A stretch of 64,000 nucleotides of DNA, from positions 21,172 to 85,171 of the IMG/VR virus record IMGVR_UViG_3300017917_002937; one strand, given 5' to 3'. This DNA is from a virus. A model generated the notes under the pieces. The model saw only the letters and a program-made list of their open reading frames with translations. It was not told where the DNA came from and ran no database searches. Made by a program: the position numbers and the translations under genes. Positions 15,578-30,500 of this stretch are shown in pieces; position 1 is the first letter of the stretch, and each line of letters begins with the position of its first letter.

Positions 15578-18500
15578 ATGGCTACACGTATAAGAACTTT
15601 AAATTTTTTACCTGAAATATTTCAAACTCCTACTAATTCACAATTTTTATCTGCTACTCTAGATCAAATTGTTAATCCACCTAATACTAATCGCATTCAA
15701 GGTTATGTTGGTAGTAAGTTTGGTTATGGTATAAATGCCAAAGACTATTACGTAACAGAACCAAGTAAAGAAAGAGTAGATTACCAATTAGAACCAGGTG
15801 TCGTTTTTACAAAAGATAATGAATCTACTGCATATGATTTTATAAGTTATCCAGGTATTGTGAATGGATTACAAAATCAAGGTGGTATTGTTAATAACAA
15901 TGATAGATTATTTGAAAGTCAGTTTTATAGCTGGGATTCATTTTCTAATTTAGATAAACTAATTAACTTTAATTATTATTATTGGTTACCTGAAGGTCCA
16001 CCAGCCGTAACAGTTAGTACAGAAACAGTTTTTACTACATTTTCATATGTTGTAGTGGATACGCCTTCTGGGTATTTAATATCTGGTAGTCAACAAGCTA
16101 CAGGTAGTGTGAATCCAACTATTACATTATTACGCGGTGGAACATATACTTTTACAGTCAATCAAGCAACCGATTTTTGGATACAAGGGGAACCAGGAGT
16201 TACTGGGTACAGTCCTACACAACCAAATTTAAATACACGAGAAATATTGGGTGTTACTAATAATGGTATTGATCAAGGTATACTTACCTTTAGTGTACCA
16301 CTTGCTGATGCACAAAGTAACTTAAATTTTCCAGGTAATAATTTAGTAGATGTTGTTAGTACAATACCATTTTCTCAATTAAATGGGCAACCTGTTGTTG
16401 GATTCGCCGGTGTTGATGGTATAACGTCATTAAACGGCTTAACTGTTATGTTTTATAATACAGGTGTTGTTAATGAATTGGGTTATGTTCAACAATTTTT
16501 TAACCAAAATAATTATGATGTTAATGGTAACCTAATTACACCGCTTACTATAGATATAACAAATACTAATAGTGTTGGGAACGTTATAACATGTAATTCA
16601 ACTGCTAATCTTACAGTTGGACAAACAATAACTTTTACTGGTACTGAATTTGGAAACTTAACATCATACACTGGTTTAACAAGTAGTGCCATATCAGCAG
16701 GTAGTTTTAATATAGGTCAAAAATATATAATTCAAACTAGTGGTACTACAGATTGGATATCAATCGGGTTAACAGAGACAGCAAATGTAACTGCATCAAT
16801 TAGTGGTACAGTTCTGACAGTAAGTGCAGTAAATACAAATCCTTTTAGTATTGGACAAACAATTACAGGTACTGGTGTAGCATCAGGTACGGTTGTAACA
16901 GACTACAATGAAATTAATGGTACTTATACAGTAAGTATTAGCCAAACTGTAAGTAGCACTACTATACTAGGTTATACAATTTTAGGGGGTTTATTTACTG
17001 CAACTGGTATAGGTTCAGGAACAGGAACTGCTTTACTTTATGATCCTGAAATATTTTATGTTACAAGTATTTTAAATGGTACGACTTTTACTATCGCAGC
17101 AGAAGAACCATATATTGACTATGGTGGCACATTAGTAATAGGACAAAAATATGTAATAACAAGTTTAGGATCAACTAATTTTATATTGTCTGGTGCTGCA
17201 TCAAATACAGTAGGTACTGTATTTACAGCTACAAATGTTGGTTTGGGTACTGGATCTGCAAGACAAGTTATAACAGCGGGAGCGTTTAATCCAGGATCCA
17301 CCTATACAATTACAAGTATTGGTACCACAGATTTTACTTTAATAGGGGCAAGCTCTAACACAATTGGATTAAGTTTTACAGCAACTGGAGTTGGTGCAGG
17401 TAATGGTACTGCATATTTAGGAAGTAATATTACACTTACAACAGCTACAGGGACAATGACAGGATACATTAATCAAGGTTTGTTGGAAGAAGGATATTAT
17501 ACAACTGTTGATGATTTATTTTATACTATTACATATATAGGAGATCCTGCAACTCCAACAATAAGTTTAGTACCATATAATTCGATACCAACAAATCAAA
17601 AAATTACAGCAAATTTTGGTACAACTTATAATGGCAGAAACTTTTATAAGAATACTGCAGGAACAATTATACTAATTCCTTACTTAAGTGCACCATTAAC
17701 AACATTGTATTATCAAGATGGTACTTTTGCCAATAAGGTAGGTATCATTAAAATTATTGAAAGCAATACAAGTAATCGTTTAAACATTTTGACTGAAATA
17801 CTTGGAAAAGACCAATATACAAGTAGTACAGGTATAGTTTTTACAAATGGATTAAAAGTAGAATTTCAGGGAGATATTTTTCCTTCAAGTTATTTAGAAG
17901 GAAGTTACTATGTTGAAGGTGTTGGAACAAGCATACAACTTATCAATACGAATGATTTAGTTGTACCTGAAGCGTTTACAGAAAATTTATTGTTGCCATG
18001 GGACACAGTGGGTTGGGATTTTGGAAACTGGGACGGTACATCAAATATACCAATAAAACAAGATTATATAACAATAAGTAGAAATAGTTTAAGTTTAAAT
18101 CCTTGGTCTAGAAGTAATCGTTGGTTTCATATTGACGTTATTAATGCAACAGCAACTTATAATAATAATCCAAACATTGTAACAGAGTATGCTACTGAAT
18201 CTGCAAAAGCAAAAAGACCTATTATTGAATTTTATCCAAATTTAAAACTTTTTGATTTTGGCACTTTTGGTAAAGCACCTGTTGATTTTGTTGATGAAAG
18301 AACTACAGATGCTTTCAGTGAAGTAGCTGGGCAGCAAAATTATTATCCCGATGTTATTGCATATACAGATTATACAGGAAGTATCGCAACAACTAACTAT
18401 ACAGTATCAAGAACTATATCAGCAACAACTACCCTGACAAATCATGTAACGGTTAGTAGTACTAATGGCTTTAGAGTTAATGATTTAATTGTTATTACAT

Positions 18501-21500
18501 CATTGTCTACGTTTGGTGGTTTAAGTTATAACACTGATTATTATGTTCAATCAATTGTTAATTCAACAACTTTAAAATTAAGTACAACAGTAAATGGAGA
18601 TCCAATTAATTTGACTACAGGTTCAGGTACAATGAATTTTGATTGGACTCCTAGAAGCACTGAAATTACTATTGCAGCAGATGACGTTACAGGCTTATTA
18701 ACAGAAGGTAACTATATTACCGACTCTACTAATTTATTACCAAATAACTCTTATATTGTAGAAATTACAGGTACTACTACATTTACAATTACAGTAAGTT
18801 GGCCAGAAAGTTCTAATCCATTTTTTACATCAACGAGTGTAGCATCATTTATTACTACAGATACTACTGTTGATAATTATGCACTGTTTGATGGAGCAAG
18901 AATTGTTTTTGCAAATGACACAAACTTAAATGTTAGAAATAAAATATACATTTCTAAATTTCAAAGTATTACAGGAACAAGCACACCAGTTATAACATTA
19001 ATCGAAGCACTAGATGGTACAGTATATGAAAACGATCAAACTGTAAGTAAGAGGGGTTATAACAACACAGGTATAGATTTTTATTTTGATGGAAATAATT
19101 GGATAAAAGGTCAACAAAAAACAGATATAAATCAAGCTCCATTATTTGATATATTTGATAATAACGGAATAAGTTTTGGAAATAGGGACATATATGTTGG
19201 TTCAAATTTTAATGGCTGTAAACTATTCAGTTATAGTATAGGAAACGGTATCGATGATATAGTATTAGGATTTCCTATAAAGTATAGTAATATTGATAAT
19301 ATCGGTGATATTTCTTTTGATGTGAATTTAAACAGTGACACATTTGATTATGTTACAGGGTCAACACCTATTAATCAAAATGTAAGTAAAGGTTATGTTT
19401 ATAATTATTTGACTAGAGAATTATATGAAAGAATGTTGGGTTGGCAAACAGCAAAATATCCAAGTGTGCAATATCAGCTTTTCCAGTTTAACTACGTATT
19501 AGGGGATGATAATTCATTTTTATGTGATGTGGCTGCTAATATTGTTGATAGTTGGCCTAACATTAGAGTTTTTATTAATAATAATTTAGTAGCAACTGAT
19601 AACTTTACAACATTAATTGGTAGTAATTCAACTACTGTTACTATTGATTCTATTTTACTTTTAGAAAATACAGTTATTCAAATTTTAATACTTAGTGATC
19701 AAGTTAGTTTAACAGCTTATTATACCACTCCTATTAACTTAAATAATAATCCGTTTAATGTAAACATAACTTCTGTTAATGTTGGTGAAATAAGAGGGCA
19801 ATATCAAAGTATATTTTATAATAATACTAATTTAACAGGTCAAGTTTTTGGATCAAATAATTTTAGAGACTTGGGTAATTTAGTACCATATGGTGACAGA
19901 ATAATACAAAATAGTGCCAGTCTTGTATTACCTGGAGTCTTTTTAAGAAAACAAGATTGTAATTTGTTTGACGCACTTTTGTTTAATAGTAAACAATATA
20001 TTTTATATAAAACTTTACTTGTTTATACTGTTAATAATTCAAATTATGAACAAAGATATAATCCTAGTGAAATTTTAGATGACGCTCTTGATCAAATAAG
20101 TGCATCAAAAACTGACAGTATGCCATTCTTTTGGAGTGATATGCTACCAGGTAAAGCAGCTTATATTATTAACAATTACACCTTTGCTAATAGTTTAAGT
20201 GTTTCAGTTTATCCACTGTCTAAGATTTATGATTTTACCTCTGCAAATTATAATGGATTGTTGGTATACTTACAAAGAACTGCAAATAACATTGTAAATA
20301 CGACACAACTTATTATCAATCAAGATTATACAGTAAGTGCTACAGCACCATCACTCACTATCACACTTCAATTACAACCTGGCGATACTATAATTGTAAA
20401 AGAATATAATCAAACATATGGAAGTTATGTACCAAACACTCCAACTAAATTAGGTCTATATCCTTCATTCATTCCTGAAGTTGTACTGGATACAACATAT
20501 TCTACCCCAACATATTTTATAAAAGGACATGATGGTTCATATACTAAATTATATGGCGATTATGATAGTACCAATAATTTACTTATTGATTTTCGTGATC
20601 AAGCTTTACTAGAATTTGAACGAAGAATTTATAATAATTTAAAAATTAATGATATAATACCTATACAATCTTACGAAATAACACCTGGCTTTTTTAGAGA
20701 TACAGGTTATAGTTATAATGAATGGTTAGAAATTTATAGTGTAAACTTTTTAAATTGGATAGGTCAAAATCGTTTAGATTATGAATCACAAATTTATAAT
20801 AAAAATAATCAATTCACATTTAATTATGACAATAGCGGAATTAAATTAAACAATAAACCAATTGAACAGGGTTATTGGAGAGGAGTCTATACTTATTTCT
20901 ATGACACTAGTACTCCTAATCTAACTCCTTGGGAAATGATTGGGTACAAAAATCAGCCTAATTGGTGGACCGATCGTTATGGTCCTGCACCATACACAAG
21001 TAATAATTTAATACTTTGGGAAGATATGGCTAATGGTATCGATTATAACAATGGTAATCCAATTGTCATAAACGAACTTAAGAGACCTGAGTTATTACAA
21101 GTTTTGCCAGTTGATTCTTATGGTAATTTATTAAGCCCATTTGATAGTATTGTAGGTAATTTCAACGAAAGACTATTTAAAAATGATTGGAAAGTTGGCG
21201 ACGACGGTCCTGTTGAATTTAGCTATAGAAGAAGTAGTACCTATCCATTTGATTTGATGAAAATTTTAGCATTGACTAAACCTGCTAAGTTTTTTAACTT
21301 AGGAGTTGATGTTGACAACTATAAGTACAACTTAGAATTTAATCAATATTTGGTCAATGATAGAAGTCATTTAATTATATCAGACATTGAAATATATGGA
21401 AATGGTACTGCAAAAACAAGTTATATTAATTGGATAGTTGATTATCAAAAACAAGTTGGCATTCCAGCAACTACAAATATTACAAACATTCTTAAAAATC

Positions 21501-24500
21501 TTGATGTTAGACTTATATATAGACTAGCTGGTTTTAGTGATAAAACTTTCTTAAAGTTTTTTGTAGAAAAAGGTAGCCCTAATAGTACAAATGCTTCTTT
21601 ACTAATTCCAGATGAAAGTTACAGCTTATTATTATACGATAATGTTCCATTTGACAAAATAATTTATAGTGGTATTATTGTTCAAATAGACCAAAGAGGT
21701 TTCACTGTATTTGGTAACTCACAAACACAAGCTTATTTTAACATTTTAAAACCTAAAAATAATGGAGTCTATGATCAATTAACTGTAGAAGATATTACAG
21801 TAAGAGTTCCTAGAAACTTTTTTACAACAACTGATATTGTACCTTATGGTCAAACATTTTATAGTATTCAAGAATTGTGTATTTTTATAAAATCATATGG
21901 TGCATATTTAGAAAGTAAAGGAATGAAATTTGATACAATTGAAAATGGATTAGAAATTAATTGGAATCAAATGATATTAGAATTCTTGTATTTTGTACAG
22001 AATGGTTGGGAAGTTGGTACACTCATTACTTTAAACCCTGCTGCTGTAAATTTACAAATCAATAGAGAAAATGCTATTGTTCAACCTTTAACTTATTATG
22101 AATCTAATTTTGTAGTTAATGAAAATTTATACCCTATAGCTTTGAAAGATTTAGCAATAACTAGGGAGGAAACATTTTTTAGTGTTCAAGCGTTAAATCA
22201 AGGAGATAGTATTGGTTATGGGCAATTTAATTTAAATAGTATTGAACATGGGATTGTGTTTGATAACATAACATTATTTAATGATACAATTTATAATGTA
22301 CCAACTGGTTTACGTCAGATAAGAATTTTCTGTAGAGGAACTAAAACAGCAGAATGGAATGGAACATTAACTCCTTCAGGATTTATATTAAATCAAGATA
22401 ACATACAAGAATGGAATTCAACTGTAACTTATACCAAAGGACAAATTGTAAAATATAAAACAAAATACTATACAGCTATAAAAATTGTACAACCTAAAAT
22501 AGTTTTTGACGAAACTGATTGGAAACGTACAGATTATGATGAAATTCAAAAAGGTTTGTTACCAAATTCAAGCACAAGAAGTGCAGAAAGTTTATTGTAT
22601 TATGATATCAACAATGCAAATTTAGAAAATGAGGCTGATTTATTAGCATTCTCACTTGTTGGATATAGACCAAGAAATTATCTAGCACTTGCTGACTTAA
22701 CCGATATAACACAAATTAATGTCTACCTTAATTTAATTAAAAACAAAGGTACAAGAAATGCTACCTATGCATTTAAAGGAGCAAACTTACCACAAGGTGG
22801 AATCGATTATGAAATTTATGAAAATTGGGCAATTAAATCAGGTGAATATGGTGGTGTTTTAAACAATAACTTTATTCAATTAAGATTACAAGAAAATGAT
22901 TTAAAGGGTAATCCTAGCACGTTAGGATTAACAAATGGTAATGTTTTTGATGATGTAGAACAAACAATACCATTAAACAAAATTTATAACTATGCAAGAC
23001 CTATTACTGATCCAAATATTTTAGCAACTATTCCGGTTGATACTCCAAATAAAGTTTTTCCTGACGCAGGATATGTAAATTTTAATGATGTTAAAATGAG
23101 TGCATTTTATGCTTCATTATTAAATGGCGCAGTAGATAAAAATGGATTGGTGGTACCATTATCTAGGGTTTATGTTAATGATTATATATGGTTGGCAAAA
23201 TATTTAAGTACTTGGCAAGTATATACTCCAGTAAGTAATGGACGTGTAGTTTTTGCGACAAATAATTTAAACGGGTCAGTAACACTAACTTTTAGTGAAC
23301 CACATAATTTAAATTTAAATCAACTTATAGCAATAATAAATTTTGATCCAACTATAAATGGATATTTTATTGTCAAAGCAATTGTAAACATTTATAAAAT
23401 TATAATTAATTTAACATTATCCCCTCAGACTACCACAGTGTCAGGGCAAGGAATTGTATTTAAGTTTCAAACCCAGCGTGTTTCTAAGCCTAGCGACATT
23501 AATGATTTGCCTTTGTTAAATTATGAGTTTGTAAAAAATAGAGTTTGGGTAGATCAAGGATCAAGTGGTAATTGGGAAGTTTACCAAAAGAGTGTTAATT
23601 ACAGTTTTGATACAGAAATTACTAAAACAAATACTGATACCTTTGGATCAGCAGTAGCATACACTGACAAATTAGGGTATTTAATAGGAGATCAAGATGC
23701 AGGTAAAGTTTATCGTTACACATATAATGATTTAACTCAATCATATGATCTAAATCAAACATTGACACAAACTGCAAGTTTTGGTGCAAGTATTTCTTAT
23801 AGTGATAATATTTTTGTTATAAGTCAACCGACAGGTACCAGCAGAGTTTATGTTTACGAGTTACCTGATTCTATTTTAACTGATGATTTAACACTTTATC
23901 AAACTGCAATTTCAGCATTAGGAGGCTCAAGTAACTGGGGTAGTTCAACTGCTATATCAGGTGATAAAAATTGGATTTATATAAGTGCAGTTGATTTAGC
24001 TAGAGTTTATGTATATAGAAAATCACAAGTTACTGATGAGTATGAATATATTACATATTTTAATGTAGGGGGTCTTACCTCAAGTGATAATTTTGGATAT
24101 TCACTTAGTACTGATTATTATGGTGACACTGTAATTGTAGGCGCTCCAAATGTAGATTATTCAGGTACTATTACAGATTGGGGCAAAACATATGTATTTA
24201 CCCGAAGTCTTCAAAACATAGAATCACAATTTAATAGTGATTCAAGTATTTCCCAAACACTTCAACTTGCTTGGACACCAACTACAATTACTTCAGCATG
24301 TAGTGCAACTGCTGTAACAACAAATCGTATAACCTGTACAGATACAACAGGCTTTGTAGTTGATATGCCTGTAATATTTTCAGGAACCATATATTCAGGA
24401 AGTGAAATATTACCTAATACAATTTATTATATTCATAGTATTGTTTCAGGGACACAGTTTACAATTAAAACAACGAGAGCAGGTATAACTTCTTTTGCAT

Positions 24501-27500
24501 TAGGAACGTCGTCAGGAACAGGAATGACAGTAAATGTTCAAAGCGAACCACTTTATGTTAGTGTTAACGGAGAACTTGTTGAAGATTCAACTTATGGTGT
24601 AATTGGAAGTACATTAAATTATGTAGGTAATTTAACAGCAGGAGATATAATTACTGTAAGTGGTAGTAATTTTACATTAAATCAAACACTGACCTCAACA
24701 GACATTGATACAGTAGGAATTAGATTTGGTAATAGCGTCAGCACAACCACACATGCCACTGAAGTTATTGTTGGAAGTCCATTTATTATTAGTAACAACG
24801 TAGAAGGTGCTGTATATCGATTTACTAATGCAGGAGGTAGATTTGGAAGTGTAAGTAGCACAACAGAAGTCAATGTAACATCTGTAAGAAAATTATTAAT
24901 AAATGGTTATCTAGTTTTTATTCCTGTTGGGCTTGCTGAGGATGCGGCAGATGCAATTAATGCAAGTTTGATTACAAATGTTATTGCAAGTGCAGAAAAT
25001 AATTATTTGACAATTTCTATTGTTAATAGTGATCTTACTCAACCAAATGAAAAATTGATTTTAGCCAGTACAGATAGCTCAACATTTACTGAGTTGGGAA
25101 TAGATATTTATTCATTAACTCAAACTATAAATTGCCCACACCCACAAGGAAGATCACAGTTTGGCACAACCGTTAAATTTAATGAATTAGGAAGTTTTGT
25201 TGCTAGCGCCCCGGTTGGTACAAGATATACTTCAACAACTTTTGACTTTTCTGATGATGTTAATTTAGATAACGATACAGTATTTGATAATAATGCTACA
25301 CAATTTGTTGACAGTTTTCCTAATGCTGGTGCAGTTTATATGTTTGACTATATTCCAAATTATAATGAAACAATCAACAATGTTGGTCAATTTATTTACG
25401 CACAAAGTATAAACGATACAGATTTAACATATGGTAGTCAACCATATTATGGTACTGCGTTAGATTTTAATCAAAATCGTGTAATTGTTGGTACTCCTAA
25501 TTTTGAACCTAATATAACAAATGGAAAGGTAACAACATTTATTAATCAATTAGGTGTGCAAGATTGGTCAATATTAAGGCAAAGCCCTGCAATTGTTGAT
25601 ATTAATAAAGTTTACAATGTACAAATCTTCAGCGCACAAACAAATAATACGCTAATTAATTTAGATTATATTGACCCATTACAAGGTAAAATATTAGGGG
25701 CAGCAAGACAAAACATTGATGTAATTAGTAATGTTGATCCTGCCAATTATAATCGTGCAGATCAACAACGAGGTTTATTTTGGGGAAGTGATCATGAAGG
25801 TGATATTTGGTTAAACACAAGCAGTATGGCTTATGTAAATTATCATCAAAACGATGTAGTTTATGATTCAAAATATTGGGGTGAATTATTCCCTGGTAGC
25901 TTTGTTGGCGTATATAGTTGGATATCAAGTAATGTTCCTCCTATAGATTATCAAGGTCCAGGTGTTGTATATGATGTTGAAAAATTTTCAATTCAATATA
26001 TTTTGAATGCAAATAATCAAATACAGCCTATATATTTCTTTTGGGTACAAAACACTAATATTATTTTTTACAAACGTGGCAAAACTCTTGCAGATAGTAT
26101 TATTGCAAACTATATAAGAAATTCAAAAAATTCTGGTATAAGTTATTTTGCACCAATTAAGCAAAATGTTTATGCATTATATAATTCAGGTGAATATATA
26201 AATGCAAATGACAGTATTTTAAGTTTTTCTTATGCAACTGGCAATAATGACGAGGCTATTCATAACCAATATAACTTAATAAGATCAAACTTTGCTGATG
26301 ATTTTTTACCAGGGGTACCTAAATTTACAGGTGTTGTAAGCCCGAATCAGCAGGTTAATGGTACACAACTAAATAATAGTCCACAATACTTGTATGACAG
26401 ATACTTAGATAGTTTTTCAGGTGTTGATGAGGTAGGTGAAATTGTTCCTAATCCATATTTACCAAAAGCTGTACAGTTTGGAATACTAGCAAGACCTAGA
26501 CAAAGCTTTTTTATTGACAGATTATTAGCACTAAAAAATTATATTACATATGCAAATACAGTAATGTCACAATTTCCTATTGTTGAATTAAGGCCTAATT
26601 TAAGCTTTTTGTTCACAGAAGGGGCAATTAATCCAAGTGATAGTCCTAATTTATTTTTTAATACAACAGATTATTGGCAATACAAGAATTGGTGGGCTGT
26701 TGGATATAGTGACAGTACAAGATCAGCATTACAGGTACCATTGTTTGCAGACCTTTCCACACTTAATGTTAACGTAGGTACTATTGTTACAGTTAATACA
26801 AATAGCGAAGGTAGAAGTGAAACTTATATATTAAGTGATACTTTAATTTGGAACAGAATAGGATTACAAAATGGTACTATTGAAATAAAAGCAGAAATTT
26901 ATGATTACCAAGATGCAAGATTGGGTTGGGGAGATAATTTTTGGGACACTACTCCATATGATTATTATCCAAGTGAGGAAACACGTTATATTATAAGAGC
27001 ACTAAACGAACAAATTTATACAAATGAATTTTTAATTTTTAGAAATAAAAGTTTAATTTTAATGTTTGAATATATTCAAAGTGAATCATTAGAAAATCAA
27101 AATTATTTACCATGGTTAAATAAAACTTCATTAATTGATGTAAGTCATAAAATTAGAGAGTTAAGACCAATTGAAGTTTTTCAAAGTGACAATCAAGAAT
27201 TTTTATCTGCCTACTTAAATGAAGTAAAACCTTATCATGTAGTCATTAAGGACTTTTTATTTACCTATACAGGTAATGAAACATTTGAAGGAGATATTAC
27301 AGATTTTGATTTACCATCAAAATATAATAATACATTCAAACAGTTTATAACACCACAGATAGTATACCAAAGTCCTGATGCTAATAATGAGTATACACCA
27401 AATAATTCTATTTGGTTAGATCCAAGTTATAATCAATGGTATGAAAATTATGGTCTTTCAATCGTTGGTCAATTAAATTATGAAATTACTACACTACAAT

Positions 27501-30500
27501 CATATATTGGTTTATCAACAACATTTTTTGCTGTAGATAATGCATTTGGTTTCCCGATTAATGGATATATAAAAATTGGTAATGAAATTATAGGTTATAG
27601 TAATGTAGACAGAAACCTACAAGTCATCAGTGGTATAACAAGAGGTGTAAATGGTACACCAATTGAAACACATATACCTAATGAACTTATTTTTATTGAT
27701 TTACCTCCAGTTATAATTTTAAATGGAAGCAGAGGTTATACTGAACCACCAAAAGTAAGCGTTTACATTGATACAACGATTTATCCTGAGCCAAAAGAGG
27801 CTGCTGAATTAGAAGTAGTTATGGCATTAGATTCTGTAAGTTATATTAATGTAGTAAATCCTGGTATAGGATATGCTGTAACACCTGAAATTATTATCGA
27901 CCCTGCTATAACAATAACACTTACTGATCAAGAAGTTAATACAACAAATAATACAATCAGATCATTTAGCTCTTTCTTACAAACAGGGGACGAAATTCAA
28001 TACAAGGAGGTTGAAGGTAATCCAATACAAGGACTGCAAAATAACCAATGGTATTATGTTAATATTTTAGAAAATACTCCATTAATAATTTTAGCATTGT
28101 ATAGCAATTACGGGGATAGCTTAAAAGATGAAAATAGAATCAAATTTTATTCAAAAAGCATAGGTACATTCTCACTTAATTTAGGTGCTAAAGCATTTGC
28201 TGTTACAATATCAAGTCCAGTAAGAGAAAATAACATTACATTAAGATTTGATAGAACAACATATAATTCAGACTTAATAGATTGGAGAGCAGGTCAATAC
28301 TATGGATCGTATTATGCAGGATCATATAGTAATAGTGAAAGTGTATCTAGTTCAAGTATACAATTGGCTTCGACTAGCCCGCCTATTGAAAGTATTTTAG
28401 CAAGTGCTCAGGGAGTTGCTTTTGAAATTTTAAATGCAGAAAATATAAGAGTAATTGATTACACATCATTTATTCGTTATGTTTCTCAAACGCTAACGTC
28501 TAGTAATATAATTACACTTATTTTACAAGATGATGGGTCAGGTAATCCAAATGCATCGGGAGGTACATTAGGATTTTATATAGGAATGCCTATAAAATTT
28601 GTAGGAAATACAGGTACATCTAATATAGTTAATGAAACAACTTATTATATTGCTGAAATAGTTAGCCTAACAGAATTTAAAATAAGTGCTTCAGACTCAG
28701 GTTCACCTGTATTGGCTTTAGGAAACTTTACAGTTGGTCCAGCTGGTCTAAAATGTTATGTTGGGCAAATTATTGATACTGCAAAATTAACTGTTTATTA
28801 TCCAGGAATATTAACTGCAACAGCTACCTCAGAGGGTACAAATAAAATTACTGTCCCACTTAATTTAACAGGAACAGGTGGAACAAATAATTTTTATACA
28901 GGTATGACATTGTTTTTTACAGGAACAGTATTTGGTAATATTATTGAAAATGAAATTTATTATGTTACGACTGTTTGTGATAATCAAACATTCACAATAT
29001 CAAAAACAAATGATCCATTAAGATTAGATGTTTTAGAGACAATAGCAAGTACAGATTCAATAAGAGTAGATGGTACATACCAAACTTTGGCTGTCAATGA
29101 TCCTATCATATTTACTGACTTTTTGTTTACTGCTGGTGATTTTGTAATTGGACAAGAATATGTTATAGAATTTGTAGGTACAACTGATTTTACATTAATT
29201 GGTGCAACCTATAATACAGTTGGAACAAGATTTACTGCATCAGGCGTAGGTACAGGTACAGGTACAGCAAGTTCATTAGAGTTTGGTAATTTAGTTGCAG
29301 GAGATACTTATTATGTTATAAGTACGATTGGTAATGATGAATTTGTCGTTGCTACATCACTTAATGGATCAACTTTTACACTTATTGACAGTGTAGGTAC
29401 AGGATATGTAACAAGTCAAATTAATACAGTGGATTTAACAACAGATACAGGTTCTATGATTGTAAATGTTAATTTACCAGTAAGTCCAGGACAAGTAAAC
29501 GGTCAATTATTTACAATGTACCAAACAAGTGGACAATATACTGGTATTACTGGCTCTGAAACATCACTACTAGAAAGAGTAGTTAAAGCAACACTTGGTA
29601 ATAGAACAGGTAATCCTGGTGCAGAGGTAGACAGAGTATTGATAAGTCAAACTGGTGATGGTTTGGAAAACTTCTATATTAATATGCCTGTGCAATTTGA
29701 AGCAAGTATAGGTGGTTTGTCTGCAGGTGCACCGGGTTATTATGTAACAGATTATGGAACAACAAGTGTTACTGTTATAAGCACAAGTGCAAGTATTACA
29801 GCAGGAATAGTAACAGGTTCAATATCAAGCACAGTGCTTACTGTTACAGCAGTGACTTCAGGTGTTGTGGTGCCAGGAGCAATATTAAGTGGTACAGGAA
29901 TCACCACTGGGACTACTGTATTAGATTACATTGGTGGGTCAGGGGGAGTTGGTACTTATTTAATTACGCCATCACAGGCTGCAGGTAGTACAACTATAAA
30001 CGTTACTATAAGTGCATTAACATGTCAAAATTCTGATGATACGAATAAATTATATGTTGATATGCCAGTCTTATTCTCTGGTCAAAGTCTTGGTGGTATA
30101 GAAATAAACTTAGAATATTACGTAAGGTCAATTATTGACGATGTTAGATTCTCAATTTCTTCAAGTCCAGGAGACACAGCAACAACATTAACTAACGAAT
30201 CAGGTATAATGGTCGGTACGGGTGATCCATGGATACAAGTTAGTACGTCAATTGGTGGAGGTGTGGTTACACTTTCAGATGATACGAATTCGACTAATTT
30301 AACACAAACACCAACAAGTACACCTGTATTTGATGTAAGTTATATATTGGGTGGATATCGTGTTGTCTTAAATAATGCTGGAACTGGTTACGCAGTAGAT
30401 AATGTTATCACTATACCAGGTACACAATTAGGTGGCACAAGCCCAACGAATGATTTAGTGTTAACTGTAAACGCTATTGATGTTATTAGTTATGATCAAA

